A DNA stretch of 52,951 nucleotides, taken from NCBI GenBank assembly GCA_029245785.1, contig JAQWOR010000063.1, positions 1 to 52,951 of the forward strand, read 5' to 3'. The stretch comes from Polaribacter sp. Its GTDB lineage: Bacteria > Bacteroidota > Bacteroidia > Flavobacteriales > Flavobacteriaceae. The notes beneath the pieces are model-generated. The model ran no database searches. It saw only the letters and a list, made by a program, of their open reading frames with translations, and had not been told where the DNA came from. The translations under genes and the position numbers were made by a program. Below are positions 1 through 8,712 of this stretch, piece after piece; the first letter of the stretch is position 1, and every line of letters begins with the position of its first letter.

Positions 1-1469
1 GGGCTGTAAAAAATAATAAAATCAAAAAAGGAGCTACTTCAGATTTCATGGAAATTGAACGTCAACGTGGAATTTCTGTCGCTACTTCTGTCTTAGCCTT
101 TATCTATAAAGACAAGAAAATAAACATTCTAGACACTCCCGGACATAAAGATTTTGCAGAAGACACTTTTAGAACATTAACTGCTGTAGACAGTGTTATT
201 GTGGTTATTGATGTTGCAAAAGGTGTTGAAGCACAAACTGAGAAATTGGTTGAAGTTTGTAGAATGCGTAAGATTCCGATTTTGGTTTTTATCAATAAAT
301 TAGATCGAGAAGGAAAAGATGCTTTTGATTTACTGGATGAAGTGGAACAAAAATTAGGCTTAAAAGTAACACCTATGAGTTTCCCTATCGGAATGGGGTA
401 TGACTTTAAAGGTATTTATGACATCTGGGGAAAGAAATTAAATCTTTTTTCTGGCAACAATAAACAAAGCATTTCTGAAGGAATTAAATTTGACGATGTA
501 TCAAATCCTGAATTGGGCAAAATCATTGGAGAAACCGCCGCTGAAACACTACGAGAAGAATTAGAATTGGTGTATGAAGTATACCCAAAATTTAACCATG
601 AAACATATTTAAAAGGCGATTTACAACCTGTATTCTTTGGCTCTGCTTTAAATAATTTTGGTGTCAAGGAATTGCTCGATGCCTTTATAGAGATTGCTCC
701 TTCTCCTCAACCAAAAAAGGCTGAAGAACGCTTGATAGATTCTAAAGAAGAAAAATTAACAGGGTTTGTATTCAAAATTCATGCGAATATGGATCCAAAA
801 CACAGAGACCGTTTGGCATTTGTCAAAATTGTTTCTGGAACTTTTAAAAGAAACGCCCCGTATTTACATGTTCGAAATGGTAAAAAAGTTAAGTTTTCGA
901 GCCCGAATGCATTTTTTGCAGAGCGAAAAGAAATTGTTGACGAATCTTTTCCAGGAGATATTGTTGGCTTACATGATACCGGAAACTTTAAAATTGGCGA
1001 TACCTTAACCGAAGGAGAAACCTTGAACTTTAAAGGGATTCCGAGTTTTTCTCCAGAACATTTTCGGTATGTAAACAATGCAGACCCAATGAAATCAAAA
1101 CAACTGTATAAAGGCTTAGACCAATTAATGGATGAAGGTGTGGCACAATTATTTACCTTAGATATGAATGGTAGAAAAGTAATTGGAACGGTTGGAGCAT
1201 TGCAATACGAAGTAATACAATATCGGCTAGAACATGAATATGGTGCAAAATGCACCTATGAAAACTTGCAAGTTCACAAAGCGTGTTGGGTAGAAGCTGA
1301 AGATGAAAAGAACGAAGAATTTAAAGAGTTTAAACGTATAAAACAACGGTATTTAGCAAAAGACAAACAAGGGCAATTGGTGTTTTTAGCAGACTCAGAA
1401 TTCACTATACAAATGACCCAAAGCAAGTTTCCTTCTGTAAAACTACATTTTGTAAGTGAATACAAATAA
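1..1469 (+). CDS. prfC: Peptide chain release factor 3, 5' end cut off by window
   Basis: RF3 is the translational GTPase that recycles RF1 and RF2 from the ribosome after termination. The reading frame is open from base 3, so the gene starts before the window; the ATG at 48 is internal (Met before EIERQRGISVATS). Visible GTPase motifs are the switch-II sequence DTPGHKDF and the G4 motif NKLDRE, followed by the domain II and III regions expected of RF3 up to the TAA at 1467-1469. Only about the first 50 residues, including the P-loop, are missing. The next gene begins 5 bases downstream, suggesting co-transcription. The identity is secure from the order of motifs and from the near-identity of the QRGIS region to bacterial RF3. 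Confidence 0.95.
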   Translation, partial: AVKNNKIKKGATSDFMEIERQRGISVATSVLAFIYKDKKINILDTPGHKDFAEDTFRTLTAVDSVIVVIDVAKGVEAQTEKLVEVCRMRKIPILVFINKLDREGKDAFDLLDEVEQKLGLKVTPMSFPIGMGYDFKGIYDIWGKKLNLFSGNNKQSISEGIKFDDVSNPELGKIIGETAAETLREELELVYEVYPKFNHETYLKGDLQPVFFGSALNNFGVKELLDAFIEIAPSPQPKKAEERLIDSKEEKLTGFVFKIHANMDPKHRDRLAFVKIVSGTFKRNAPYLHVRNGKKVKFSSPNAFFAERKEIVDESFPGDIVGLHDTGNFKIGDTLTEGETLNFKGIPSFSPEHFRYVNNADPMKSKQLYKGLDQLMDEGVAQLFTLDMNGRKVIGTVGALQYEVIQYRLEHEYGAKCTYENLQVHKACWVEAEDEKNEEFKEFKRIKQRYLAKDKQGQLVFLADSEFTIQMTQSKFPSVKLHFVSEYK

Positions 1470-1474
1470 TTGAA

Positions 1475-3028
1475 ATGAAAAAAAGTCTATTTCTTTTACT
1501 GTTGGTCTTTTCTGTTGGCAATTTTGCACAACAAAAAAAAGACATCGCTACACTTCAAGGAAAAGAATTGAAAAACAACATTCGCTTGAACTATATTCCT
1601 GTTCAAATGCCTACAAGTTTTGATACAACCTTAAAACCAACAATGGGTTTATTAGGGGCGCACTATCAAGTTCCTATTAACAACTGGCTGTATGGTGGCG
1701 CTGGAATATATGCAGCCATTACTGGTGATCAAGGCGGTTTATTTGCGCTGGATGTAGCCATAGGTATCAATACTAAAATTTACAACAAGTTATCTATTGA
1801 TGCCAATTTTCATTTTGGTGGAGGCGGTGGATATCGCTATTTAATTAATGATGGTGCTTTTATCAATCCGAATATTGGATTGCACTACAAAAAGAAAAAC
1901 TATTCATTTGGTGTACAATACAGTCACCTTAACTTTTACACCGGAAACATCAAAAGCAATTCAATTTCCTTTTTTGTAGATCTCCCGAGCGCACTACGCT
2001 TTGCAAATTATAAAGAAGCACAAAAAGCATTTGTAGCAACCAATATATCCGCAGATAATTTCTGGAAAAAACCAGCAGCAAAAAATGTACAACAAGTTCG
2101 TTTTGATTTCTTCTTCCCTATCGGAAAATCTAAACAAGACAACAATAACAATCAAGCTCCACTAACAAACACCTTGTATGCAATTGGGTTTGAATATCAA
2201 AAATATCTCAACGAGAAATCGTTTGTATTTGTACATTTAGATGCCATTTATAAAGGATTAACCGCAGGTTTTATGGATCTGTTTATTGGCGGCGGATACA
2301 ATGTGTATCAACATAAACAAATCACTCTTTTTAGCAAATTCGCCCTTGGTGCTGCTGGAGGAAGAATTGCACCTGAAGGCGGATTGATGATCTATCCGAG
2401 CACAGGTATTGATTTCAATATTTCGCAAAGCTTTGCATTGAATACACATATGGGCTATCTTAGAGCCTTAGATGGCGACTTAGAAGCGTACACCTTAGGG
2501 TTTGGATTTAAATATACTGGATTGAATGGAGGAACGCAAAGCACATTCAAAGAAAATTATACGCATTTAAAAACAAAAGGTATTCGAGTTGGCATTCAAA
2601 ACCAAACCTACTTAAAGGCTAACAGAATGGACCGATCGCCTATTGATTTACAATTGATTGCCTTGCAATTCAATTATAATTTATCAACAACCTTTTACTT
2701 AATTGGTGAAGCTGGTTTTGCATATGATGGAGAGTCTGGTGGATATGCACATGGATTGGTGGGATTGGGAATCTACAGCCCACAGTTTTTAGACAACAAG
2801 CTGCAAGCACATCTAGAAGGTATGGTTGGTGCCGCTGGCGGAGGAGGTGTTGATACAGACGAAGGAATTGTAATACGACCAACAATTGGGTTGAGTTATG
2901 CGGTTTCTGATGTAATTTCAGTATCTTCATCCATTGGAAAAATGAGCTCTCCTACAGGAAATTTAAGTGCAACAAATATAAATATTGGATTGAGTTTTGG
3001 ATGGTCAACGCTGTCCGTAAAAAAATAA
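1475..3028 (+). CDS. Secreted or outer-membrane beta-barrel-like protein, function unknown
   Basis: A 517-residue protein with a clear N-terminal signal peptide (about residues 1-19, cleavage after NFAQ). The rest is rich in alternating hydrophobic, aromatic and glycine residues with repeated short strand-like segments such as GGAGIYAAITG, LFIGGGYNVYQ and VGLGIYSPQ, as expected of an outer-membrane beta barrel. Weakly repeated GAAGGG-containing segments occur twice (near residues 295 and 452). No enzymatic motif was recognised. It lies 5 bases behind prfC and 25 bases before the immunophilin gene, so it may be expressed with them, but nothing links it to translation termination. The barrel assignment is inference from composition only. 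Confidence 0.7.
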   Translation: MKKSLFLLLLVFSVGNFAQQKKDIATLQGKELKNNIRLNYIPVQMPTSFDTTLKPTMGLLGAHYQVPINNWLYGGAGIYAAITGDQGGLFALDVAIGINTKIYNKLSIDANFHFGGGGGYRYLINDGAFINPNIGLHYKKKNYSFGVQYSHLNFYTGNIKSNSISFFVDLPSALRFANYKEAQKAFVATNISADNFWKKPAAKNVQQVRFDFFFPIGKSKQDNNNNQAPLTNTLYAIGFEYQKYLNEKSFVFVHLDAIYKGLTAGFMDLFIGGGYNVYQHKQITLFSKFALGAAGGRIAPEGGLMIYPSTGIDFNISQSFALNTHMGYLRALDGDLEAYTLGFGFKYTGLNGGTQSTFKENYTHLKTKGIRVGIQNQTYLKANRMDRSPIDLQLIALQFNYNLSTTFYLIGEAGFAYDGESGGYAHGLVGLGIYSPQFLDNKLQAHLEGMVGAAGGGGVDTDEGIVIRPTIGLSYAVSDVISVSSSIGKMSSPTGNLSATNINIGLSFGWSTLSVKK

Positions 3029-3053
3029 TGTAAAACGATTAAATAATAAAAAA

Positions 3054-3986
3054 ATGAATAACGGAATCTACGCAAAATTCAACACTTCGAAAGGAGTTAT
3101 TTTAGTGAATTTAGAATTTGAAAAAACACCAGGAACTGTTGGAAACTTTGTAGCATTGGCTGAGGGAAACTTAGAAAATGCTGTACAACCACAAGGAACC
3201 CCTTATTACAATGGGTTAAATTTTCATAGAGTCATTCCTGACTTTATGATTCAAGGAGGTTGTCCGCAAGGAACAGGAACAGGAAACCCTGGTTATAAAT
3301 TTGATGATGAATTTCATCCAGAATTAAAACATGACAAACCAGGAATGTTGGCCATGGCAAACTCTGGACCTGCAACCAATGGAAGTCAATTTTACATTAC
3401 ACACATCGAAACACCTTGGTTAGACAATAAACATACCGTTTTTGGAAATGTGGTTGAAGGGCAAGATATTGTAGATACTATTGCTCAAGGCGATGAATTG
3501 ACCTCTATAGAAATTGTTAAAGTAGGTGCTGATGCAGAAAAATTTAATGCTGTTGAAGCCTTCAGAACTTTTGAAGGTTCTAGAGAAAAACGCGAAGCAG
3601 AAGAAAAGGCAAAACAAAAAGAATTAATGGATAGCGTTGCTAAAGGCTATGATGAAACAGCCAGCGGATTGCGGTATCAAATTTTACAAAAAGGAACCGG
3701 AAAACAAGCTACAAAAGGCGCACAAGTTTCTGTACATTACAAAGGGCAGTTGTTAGATGGAACTGTTTTTGACAGCTCTTACAAACGCAAGCAGCCTATA
3801 GATTTTGCAATTGGCGTAGGACAGGTAATTGCTGGTTGGGATGAAGGAATTCAGTTACTAAAAGTGGGAGACAAAGCTCGTTTTGTGATTCCAAGTCATT
3901 TGGCATATGGAGAAGCTGGTGCTGGTGGAGTAATTCCTCCTAATGCCACTTTAATCTTTGATGTAGAATTGATGGAGGTAAAATAG
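3054..3986 (+). CDS. Dual-family immunophilin: cyclophilin-FKBP fusion peptidylprolyl isomerase
   Basis: A 310-residue protein that joins two unrelated prolyl isomerase folds. Residues about 5-165 are a cyclophilin domain (FHRVIPDFMIQGG, MANSGPATNGSQFYIT, LDNKHTVFG). A charged alpha-helical linker (about 170-200, rich in E and K) leads to an FKBP domain at about 205-310 (VSVHYKGQLLDGTVFDSS, GVIPPNATLIFDVEL). There is no signal peptide, so it should act in the cytoplasm as a folding catalyst. Such cyclophilin-first fusions are known from flavobacteria. Both active-site regions look intact. The upstream gap is only 25 bases and a strong terminator follows at 4024-4055, so it is probably the last gene of the prfC-led unit. 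Confidence 0.93.
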   Translation: MNNGIYAKFNTSKGVILVNLEFEKTPGTVGNFVALAEGNLENAVQPQGTPYYNGLNFHRVIPDFMIQGGCPQGTGTGNPGYKFDDEFHPELKHDKPGMLAMANSGPATNGSQFYITHIETPWLDNKHTVFGNVVEGQDIVDTIAQGDELTSIEIVKVGADAEKFNAVEAFRTFEGSREKREAEEKAKQKELMDSVAKGYDETASGLRYQILQKGTGKQATKGAQVSVHYKGQLLDGTVFDSSYKRKQPIDFAIGVGQVIAGWDEGIQLLKVGDKARFVIPSHLAYGEAGAGGVIPPNATLIFDVELMEVK

Positions 3987-4023
3987 ATCTAGATTATTCG
4001 ATTTCTGGATTGTTAAACACACT

Positions 4024-4055
4024 AAAAGCTCATGGGAATCCATGGGCTTTTTTTT
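4024..4055. terminator. Intrinsic terminator behind immunophilin gene
   Basis: A 12-base stem (AAAAGCTCATGG paired with CCATGGGCTTTT, one T-G wobble) with a GAAT loop, followed by a run of eight T residues. It closes the plus-strand transcript that includes prfC and the cyclophilin-FKBP gene. Confidence 0.85.
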
Positions 4056-4178
4056 ATGGGCGCTCTGTTCTTAAATAAAATGTAACAATAAGACGCTAAA
4101 AGAGTCTAACTTTTAGTTAGCAAACTTTTCTTCTTAGAAACAAAAGTGTAACTTTATCAACTTACTAACAAATAACTT

Positions 4179-4856
4179 ATGAAACGTATTCTTAGCCTTT
4201 CAATCATTGCCCTTTTATACAGTTGTGGCAGCTCAGAAAGTTCTCCTGAATTTATAGAACAAGTAACCGGCAACTATTTATTCAATTCAGATGAAAGTAT
4301 CGAAATTCATTTTATTGACAATCAATTGTCTGTAAAATGGAGAGGAAGAGATGACATTAAACCGTTAAAAGTAAATGATAGTACTTTTTACATGAAAGAA
4401 CTCAATGAGAAAATTGTTTTTGTTTCAAAACCAATAACACATATTATATTGGCTCCAAAAAGAGAACACGAAGGCAAGAAATATCATTTTAAAAAATTAG
4501 CCAAAGGAGAAAAAACACCAAGTGAATATCTAAGAAATAATGAATTTGACAAGGCATTGGCTGGCTACTTGGCAATACAGCAAAGAGATTCTTTAGACAG
4601 AACAATTAGAGAACGCACATTGAACTCTTTAGGATACCAAGCATTAAGAGCGAAAAAACACCAGAACGCAATCGCTATTTTTAAAATAAATACTACCTTA
4701 TACCCTGCAAGCTCCAATACTTTTGATAGTTTAGGAGAAGCTTATTGGCAATTAAAAGATACTGTAAATGCCGTTTCTAATTACAAAAAAGCACTATCCA
4801 TCAATCCAGAAAACAGAAAAGCAAAACGGTTTTTAAAGAAGCACAAATTAAATTAA
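4179..4856 (+). CDS. TPR-containing lipoprotein, function unknown
   Basis: A 225-residue predicted lipoprotein. The signal peptide ends in the lipobox LYSC with Cys16 as the likely lipidated residue. The middle part (about 25-110) is beta-rich without a recognised motif. The C-terminal half (about 115-220) holds two to three tetratricopeptide-like helical repeats, including NSLGYQALRAKKHQNAIAIF and SLGEAYWQLKDTVNAVSNY with the usual small and aromatic positions and a proline after the second. TPRs mediate protein contacts, so a scaffold role at a membrane is plausible but not shown. It stands alone between the terminator at 4024-4055 and a 150-base gap. A weak -7 box (TAACTTTA, 4149-4156) precedes it. 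Confidence 0.75.
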   Translation: MKRILSLSIIALLYSCGSSESSPEFIEQVTGNYLFNSDESIEIHFIDNQLSVKWRGRDDIKPLKVNDSTFYMKELNEKIVFVSKPITHIILAPKREHEGKKYHFKKLAKGEKTPSEYLRNNEFDKALAGYLAIQQRDSLDRTIRERTLNSLGYQALRAKKHQNAIAIFKINTTLYPASSNTFDSLGEAYWQLKDTVNAVSNYKKALSINPENRKAKRFLKKHKLN

Positions 4857-5007
4857 TCTTTGCAATAATTAAAATACCGTATTGGAATTACAGTCCCCAT
4901 AGTCACCTCGAAAATTTAATGATTCGAAATAATTGGAAATAATCCGTATCTTTAACATTCTAATTATGTAAACAACGTACAAACACACTCTTATTAAATT
5001 CTAACTT

Positions 5008-5475
5008 ATGAAAACTGCCCAACAATGGTTTGATGAATATGCTGTAAGTCATCAAAACAAAACCAATCAACTCTTTCATTACATTTGTGTTCCTGCAATT
5101 TACTTTAGCATTATTGGCTTGCTGATGAGCATTCCTAGCACACTCTTAGAAAGTACTTTTGGTTTATACAATCCATTTATAGAAAACTGGGCAACAATGA
5201 TTTTTGGTTTTATCCTTGTCTTTTTTTACTTGCGATTAGGCTTTTGGCATTTTATTGAAATGTTTTTACTAACAGCTCTATGCCTTGTTGGAAATTATTG
5301 GGTTGGCAATCATTTTAATTTGCTATTGATTTCTATAGCAATATTTGTAATTGCATGGATTGGACAATTTTATGGACATAAAATAGAAGGAAAAAAACCT
5401 TCATTTATCAAAGACCTACAGTTTTTATTGATTGGTCCTCTTTGGGTACTTAAAAAACTAGGGACTAAAAAATAG
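5008..5475 (+). CDS. Mpo1-like / DUF962 family membrane protein
   Basis: A 155-residue integral membrane protein of the DUF962 (YGL010w/Mpo1-like) family. The family signature is visible at the start (QQWFDEYAVSHQNKTNQLFHY) and near the C terminus (GQFYGHKIEGKKPSF), where histidines are conserved. Three to four hydrophobic segments span about residues 27-48, 60-85, 88-110 and 108-125. The yeast member Mpo1 is an iron-dependent dioxygenase in fatty acid alpha-oxidation; whether bacterial members do the same is not established, so the function here is inference. A csaA-like gene follows 13 bases downstream. Confidence 0.8.
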   Translation: MKTAQQWFDEYAVSHQNKTNQLFHYICVPAIYFSIIGLLMSIPSTLLESTFGLYNPFIENWATMIFGFILVFFYLRLGFWHFIEMFLLTALCLVGNYWVGNHFNLLLISIAIFVIAWIGQFYGHKIEGKKPSFIKDLQFLLIGPLWVLKKLGTKK

Positions 5476-5488
5476 CCAATGACAACAC

Positions 5489-5827
5489 ATGAAAGACGAA
5501 ATTACATTTGAAGACTTTTCAAAAATTGACATCCGGGTTGGAACCATTATAGAAGTCAATAATTTTTCGAAGGCTAGAAAACCAGCATATCAATTACGCA
5601 TTGATTTTGGAGCATTGGGTATTAAAAAATCGAGTGCTCAAATCACAAACTTATACACTAAAGAAGAGTTATTAGACCGGCAGATTACTGCAATTGTAAA
5701 CTTTAAACCTCGTCAAATAGCTAATTTTATGAGCGAATGTTTGGTGTTGGGAGTTTATAATGAAGATGCTCATGTGGTATTGCTAAAAACCTCAAAGCAA
5801 ATTAAAAACGGAGTACAAGTTTCTTAA
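5489..5827 (+). CDS. csaA: CsaA-type tRNA-binding domain protein
   Basis: A 112-residue protein consisting of a single tRNA-binding OB-fold domain of the CsaA family, with the characteristic start FSKIDIRVGTIIEV and the segment SSAQITNLYTKEEL; the motif FKPRQIANFMSE corresponds to the conserved N-F-x-P-R-x-I-x-x-x-x-S-E stretch. Family members are dimeric and have been described as export-related chaperones and as tRNA-binding proteins; the cellular role is unsettled. Length matches CsaA (about 110 residues). It is probably co-transcribed with the DUF962 gene 13 bases upstream. Confidence 0.88.
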   Translation: MKDEITFEDFSKIDIRVGTIIEVNNFSKARKPAYQLRIDFGALGIKKSSAQITNLYTKEELLDRQITAIVNFKPRQIANFMSECLVLGVYNEDAHVVLLKTSKQIKNGVQVS

Positions 5828-5842
5828 AGCGCTACCTGTAAA

Positions 5843-6001
5843 TCACCTATCTGGATTGTTTAGAATAACCAACGCGGCAATTACACCAGGAACCCAGCCG
5901 CATAAGGTTAATAAAAAAACAATAACAATAGAGCCACAACCTTTACCAATTACTGATAATGGAGGAAAAAAAATGGCCAATAAAACCCGAAGTAAACTCA
6001 T
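5843..6001 (-). CDS. YqaE/Pmp3 family small membrane protein
   Basis: Reading the minus strand from the ATG at 6001 gives 52 residues starting MSLLRVLLAIFFPPLSVIGK and ending ILNNPDR before a TGA. The sequence has two hydrophobic segments (about 4-18 and 24-48) and the family features FFPPLSV, a glycine-cysteine-rich turn (GKGCGS) and CGWVPGVIAAL, which identify the YqaE/Pmp3 (UPF0057) group of stress-related membrane proteolipids. It is convergent with csaA (15 bases between the stops). The start of the minus-strand transcript must lie in 6002-6057, directly behind the terminator at 6058-6094. Confidence 0.88.
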   Translation of the reverse strand: MSLLRVLLAIFFPPLSVIGKGCGSIVIVFLLTLCGWVPGVIAALVILNNPDR

Positions 6002-6057
6002 CTATAATTTTGTTTAAGACATACATCTAGTAGACGATAATTGATCAAATTTGTTAC

Positions 6058-6094
6058 AAAAAAAGGCCCTTGTTGTTTCAAGAGCCTTTTTTTT
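6058..6094. terminator. Bidirectional-looking intrinsic terminator
   Basis: The stem AAAAAAAGGC-CTTG pairs with CAAG-GCCTTTTTTT around a TTGTTT loop, with one mismatch, and has A and T runs on the two sides. On the minus strand it terminates the M14 peptidase transcript that ends at 6111 and separates it from the YqaE gene. Confidence 0.8.
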
Positions 6095-6110
6095 GCTTTA
6101 TAAAATTGTG

Positions 6111-8609
6111 TTACATTTTATCACCAAAGAAAATTGCATTCATTAGCAACTTGTTGGTTCCGTACCAAAAAGCTCTAAAGTTGGTGTTGTCTGTAAATAC
6201 GAGTACTCTACCTCTTCCCATGCGTTGTGCCTGAAACGGAACCGTGTTTTTCAACTCCTTCAAGTTTTCTTTTGATATATAACCACTTAACAAAGGGCTT
6301 GCAGTATACTGAATAGGATTGTTAAAACTTTTCTTATTCGGCTTTATAAATACCGTTGTATTTCTAAACAAAGCCAGCTTATCATTTTTATACCCAAAAT
6401 TTATAGGATGAGAACGATCTAACCTTGCTTCAAAAATAGCACCACCAATATATTGTGCTCCAGATTGTTTTGATTTGTCTTCAAAAGAGACATTCTCAAT
6501 GGTATCTATCTTTGTTTTATTAAACGTTAGGTCAATGAATTTTTTACTCGCCAACCATTTCACACTATTTCTATACCCTACTAAAACTCCACCATTCTGA
6601 ACCCATGTTTTTAGCTTCTTTTCAATTTGTTTACTAACACCTCTCGTGTTAGGAACAATGATCGTTGTATATGCGCTTAAATCAACATAACTCAAATAAG
6701 ATAAATCTAGTTTTGTAACTTTCATATCAAAACGTTGATCAAACAAATGCCACATTTCTCCAGCATCATAACTTGTAACTCCACTCCCTACCAACATGGC
6801 AACTTTCTGTTTCTTTATGGCACTAAAGTTACTAGAGCCTAAATCTATTCCATTATTCAAGCCTGTTGAAACACCATTAATTTGCACATGGCTTTCTTTG
6901 GCTTGTTGAGCTAAAAACTCGTACAATTCAGCCGCATTGAGTTGTTGGTTTTGAACAGGAATAAAAATTGTTCCATAGTCATATGATTTTCCGCCGTTTG
7001 CAAAATTCTTCATAGATACTTTAGCTCTTAACCCTTTGTTTAATATTGCATTTAACACTTTTGGCGTGTAATATTCATTCCAAGGCATTAGGTATCCTAA
7101 ATCACTTTTAGTACTTACATCTCCAACGTTCATTTGCAAGTCAGAAATTTCTGTTCCTGCTTTGCTCATTGAAACATTTTTAGCAAAATCTACTCCAAAA
7201 GAATGGTTAAATGTCCATGCAGAAACATCGTAAAACAAGCTGTCTGCAAACTGTGTTCTTACGTCAAACATTGCTTTTACCAATCTGTGATTTTTTTGAT
7301 TCATTGGCACCACATAACTATAGCCTTTCTTGAAATTTTTTCCGTTGGATGAAAAATCAGATCTTAGATCGTGAATTTTTATCTGGTGTCTTTTTAAGAC
7401 TTCCGCCAAACGGTATGATTTAGCAGCATCTTTTTCATCGCCAAAAACAAGGGCTTTATTTACAAATGTTCTTCTTGATTTCTTATAAAAATCTTGTTGG
7501 TATTTCAAAATTTTGACGCGCATACTTTTAGCAGCAGACAAGGTTGATAAGGCCGCTGTAAATTGATTTCGGATTGCAAAAGGAAAGGTCAATACTCCAT
7601 TTATAGTTTCTTGTGCATGCCCACGTGAGCTTGCTTGTTCAAATAAAATTCCAATACTTCCGTTGATATCAGGAAACGTTGATCCTTTTCCGTAATAAAA
7701 GTCATCAAAACTTTCTTCAGAATAATAGATTGACCCTATTTTATCTAAAGCTTTTGCATGATAATTGGCAATTTCTTTGGTCAATTCTTGGTTCATTTTT
7801 GGTGTCATAGGGTGTGTTCTACTCTGAATTCCTGGTTGAAAGAAAAAAGTAGAATTGGTTCCCATTTCATGATGATCTGTCAAAATATTTGGCATCCACT
7901 TATGAAACGATGCAATTCGTGCTCTGCTTTCAGGTAATTGTACCGGCAACCAATCTCTATTCATATCAAACCAATAATGATTGGTTCTTCCCCCAGGCCA
8001 AACTTCATGATATTCTCTATCGTTTGGATCTGGATTAATGTTACTTGCCTTATTTGTGTTTGCCCAATACGCAAAACGCTGTAACCCATCAGGATTAAAG
8101 GAAGGATCTAATAAAATAACTGCATTGTCTAATAAATCATCCATTGCACTTCCTTGTCCAGCTGCTAAATGGTATGCCAAAGCCAAACCAGCATTTGCTC
8201 CACTTGGTTCGTTTCCGTGTATAGAAAACCCTTGATAGACAACAATTGGAGCTCCAGAAACATCTACCAACGCATTGTTGGTTGCAGCTATGTGATTTTG
8301 CCTAATTTGATCTAAATTTCGATGATTTTTTGGCGATGTGATTGTCAATAACAACAAAGGTCTTCCTTCAAAAGTAGCGCCTCTATTTTCAATAGAAATT
8401 CTATCTGAAGCCTTTGCCAACGCTTCCATATAGGTAACCAACTTGTCATGAGTTACATGCCACTCTCCTACTTCATGCCCAATAATAGACTTTGGTGTAG
8501 GTATGCTTTTATTATAGGTTACATTATTAGGTAAATAGTAAGATAAATCTACTTGTTGTGCAGAAACTGTAATTGCTGTCAACAAGAATAGTACAAGTAT
8601 TTTTTTCAT
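6111..8609 (-). CDS. Secreted M14 family zinc carboxypeptidase-like protein
   Basis: An 832-residue exported protein. Signal peptide at residues 1-18 (ends VSAQ). The peptidase M14 domain covers about 50-350: zinc ligands His131 and Glu134 in SIHGNEPSGA, third ligand His246 in TDHHEMG, substrate-binding segment FNPDG, NRDW, and likely catalytic Glu324 in GILFEQASSRG. The remaining 480 residues include a glutamine-amidotransferase-like region (about 600-700, AMLVGSGVTSYDAGEMW and TTIIVPNTRG), common in this subfamily. It probably trims peptides outside the cytoplasmic membrane. A paralogue of the same length occurs at 42602-45100. All catalytic residues are present, so this copy should be active. 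Stop is followed by the terminator at 6058-6094. Confidence 0.9.
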   Translation of the reverse strand: MKKILVLFLLTAITVSAQQVDLSYYLPNNVTYNKSIPTPKSIIGHEVGEWHVTHDKLVTYMEALAKASDRISIENRGATFEGRPLLLLTITSPKNHRNLDQIRQNHIAATNNALVDVSGAPIVVYQGFSIHGNEPSGANAGLALAYHLAAGQGSAMDDLLDNAVILLDPSFNPDGLQRFAYWANTNKASNINPDPNDREYHEVWPGGRTNHYWFDMNRDWLPVQLPESRARIASFHKWMPNILTDHHEMGTNSTFFFQPGIQSRTHPMTPKMNQELTKEIANYHAKALDKIGSIYYSEESFDDFYYGKGSTFPDINGSIGILFEQASSRGHAQETINGVLTFPFAIRNQFTAALSTLSAAKSMRVKILKYQQDFYKKSRRTFVNKALVFGDEKDAAKSYRLAEVLKRHQIKIHDLRSDFSSNGKNFKKGYSYVVPMNQKNHRLVKAMFDVRTQFADSLFYDVSAWTFNHSFGVDFAKNVSMSKAGTEISDLQMNVGDVSTKSDLGYLMPWNEYYTPKVLNAILNKGLRAKVSMKNFANGGKSYDYGTIFIPVQNQQLNAAELYEFLAQQAKESHVQINGVSTGLNNGIDLGSSNFSAIKKQKVAMLVGSGVTSYDAGEMWHLFDQRFDMKVTKLDLSYLSYVDLSAYTTIIVPNTRGVSKQIEKKLKTWVQNGGVLVGYRNSVKWLASKKFIDLTFNKTKIDTIENVSFEDKSKQSGAQYIGGAIFEARLDRSHPINFGYKNDKLALFRNTTVFIKPNKKSFNNPIQYTASPLLSGYISKENLKELKNTVPFQAQRMGRGRVLVFTDNTNFRAFWYGTNKLLMNAIFFGDKM

Positions 8610-8656
8610 CAGAAATAGTTTGGTTAATTTTATTGAACCGACAAGGTATAAAAAAC

Positions 8657-8688
8657 AATACCTCGTTACTCATTTGTAACGAGGTATT
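8657..8688 (-). terminator. Intrinsic terminator behind DUF1338 gene
   Basis: A perfect 13-base stem (AATACCTCGTTAC / GTAACGAGGTATT) with a six-base loop lies 25 bases after the stop of the DUF1338 gene. Read on the minus strand it is followed by TGTTTTTTA. It separates that gene from the M14 peptidase downstream. Confidence 0.82.
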
Positions 8689-8712
8689 TAACGTTTCTTT
8701 AACAAAAGAATT

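Noticed and set aside
779..1255. 158-codon open frame on the minus strand opposite prfC
   Set aside because: It is fully covered by the RF3 frame, has no family motif and is a shadow of codon bias; many similar frames were rejected for the same reason.
1..1469. prfC as direct cause of TAA readthrough in the other genes
   Set aside because: RF3 is common and the visible part looks normal; co-occurrence in one window is no evidence for a link.
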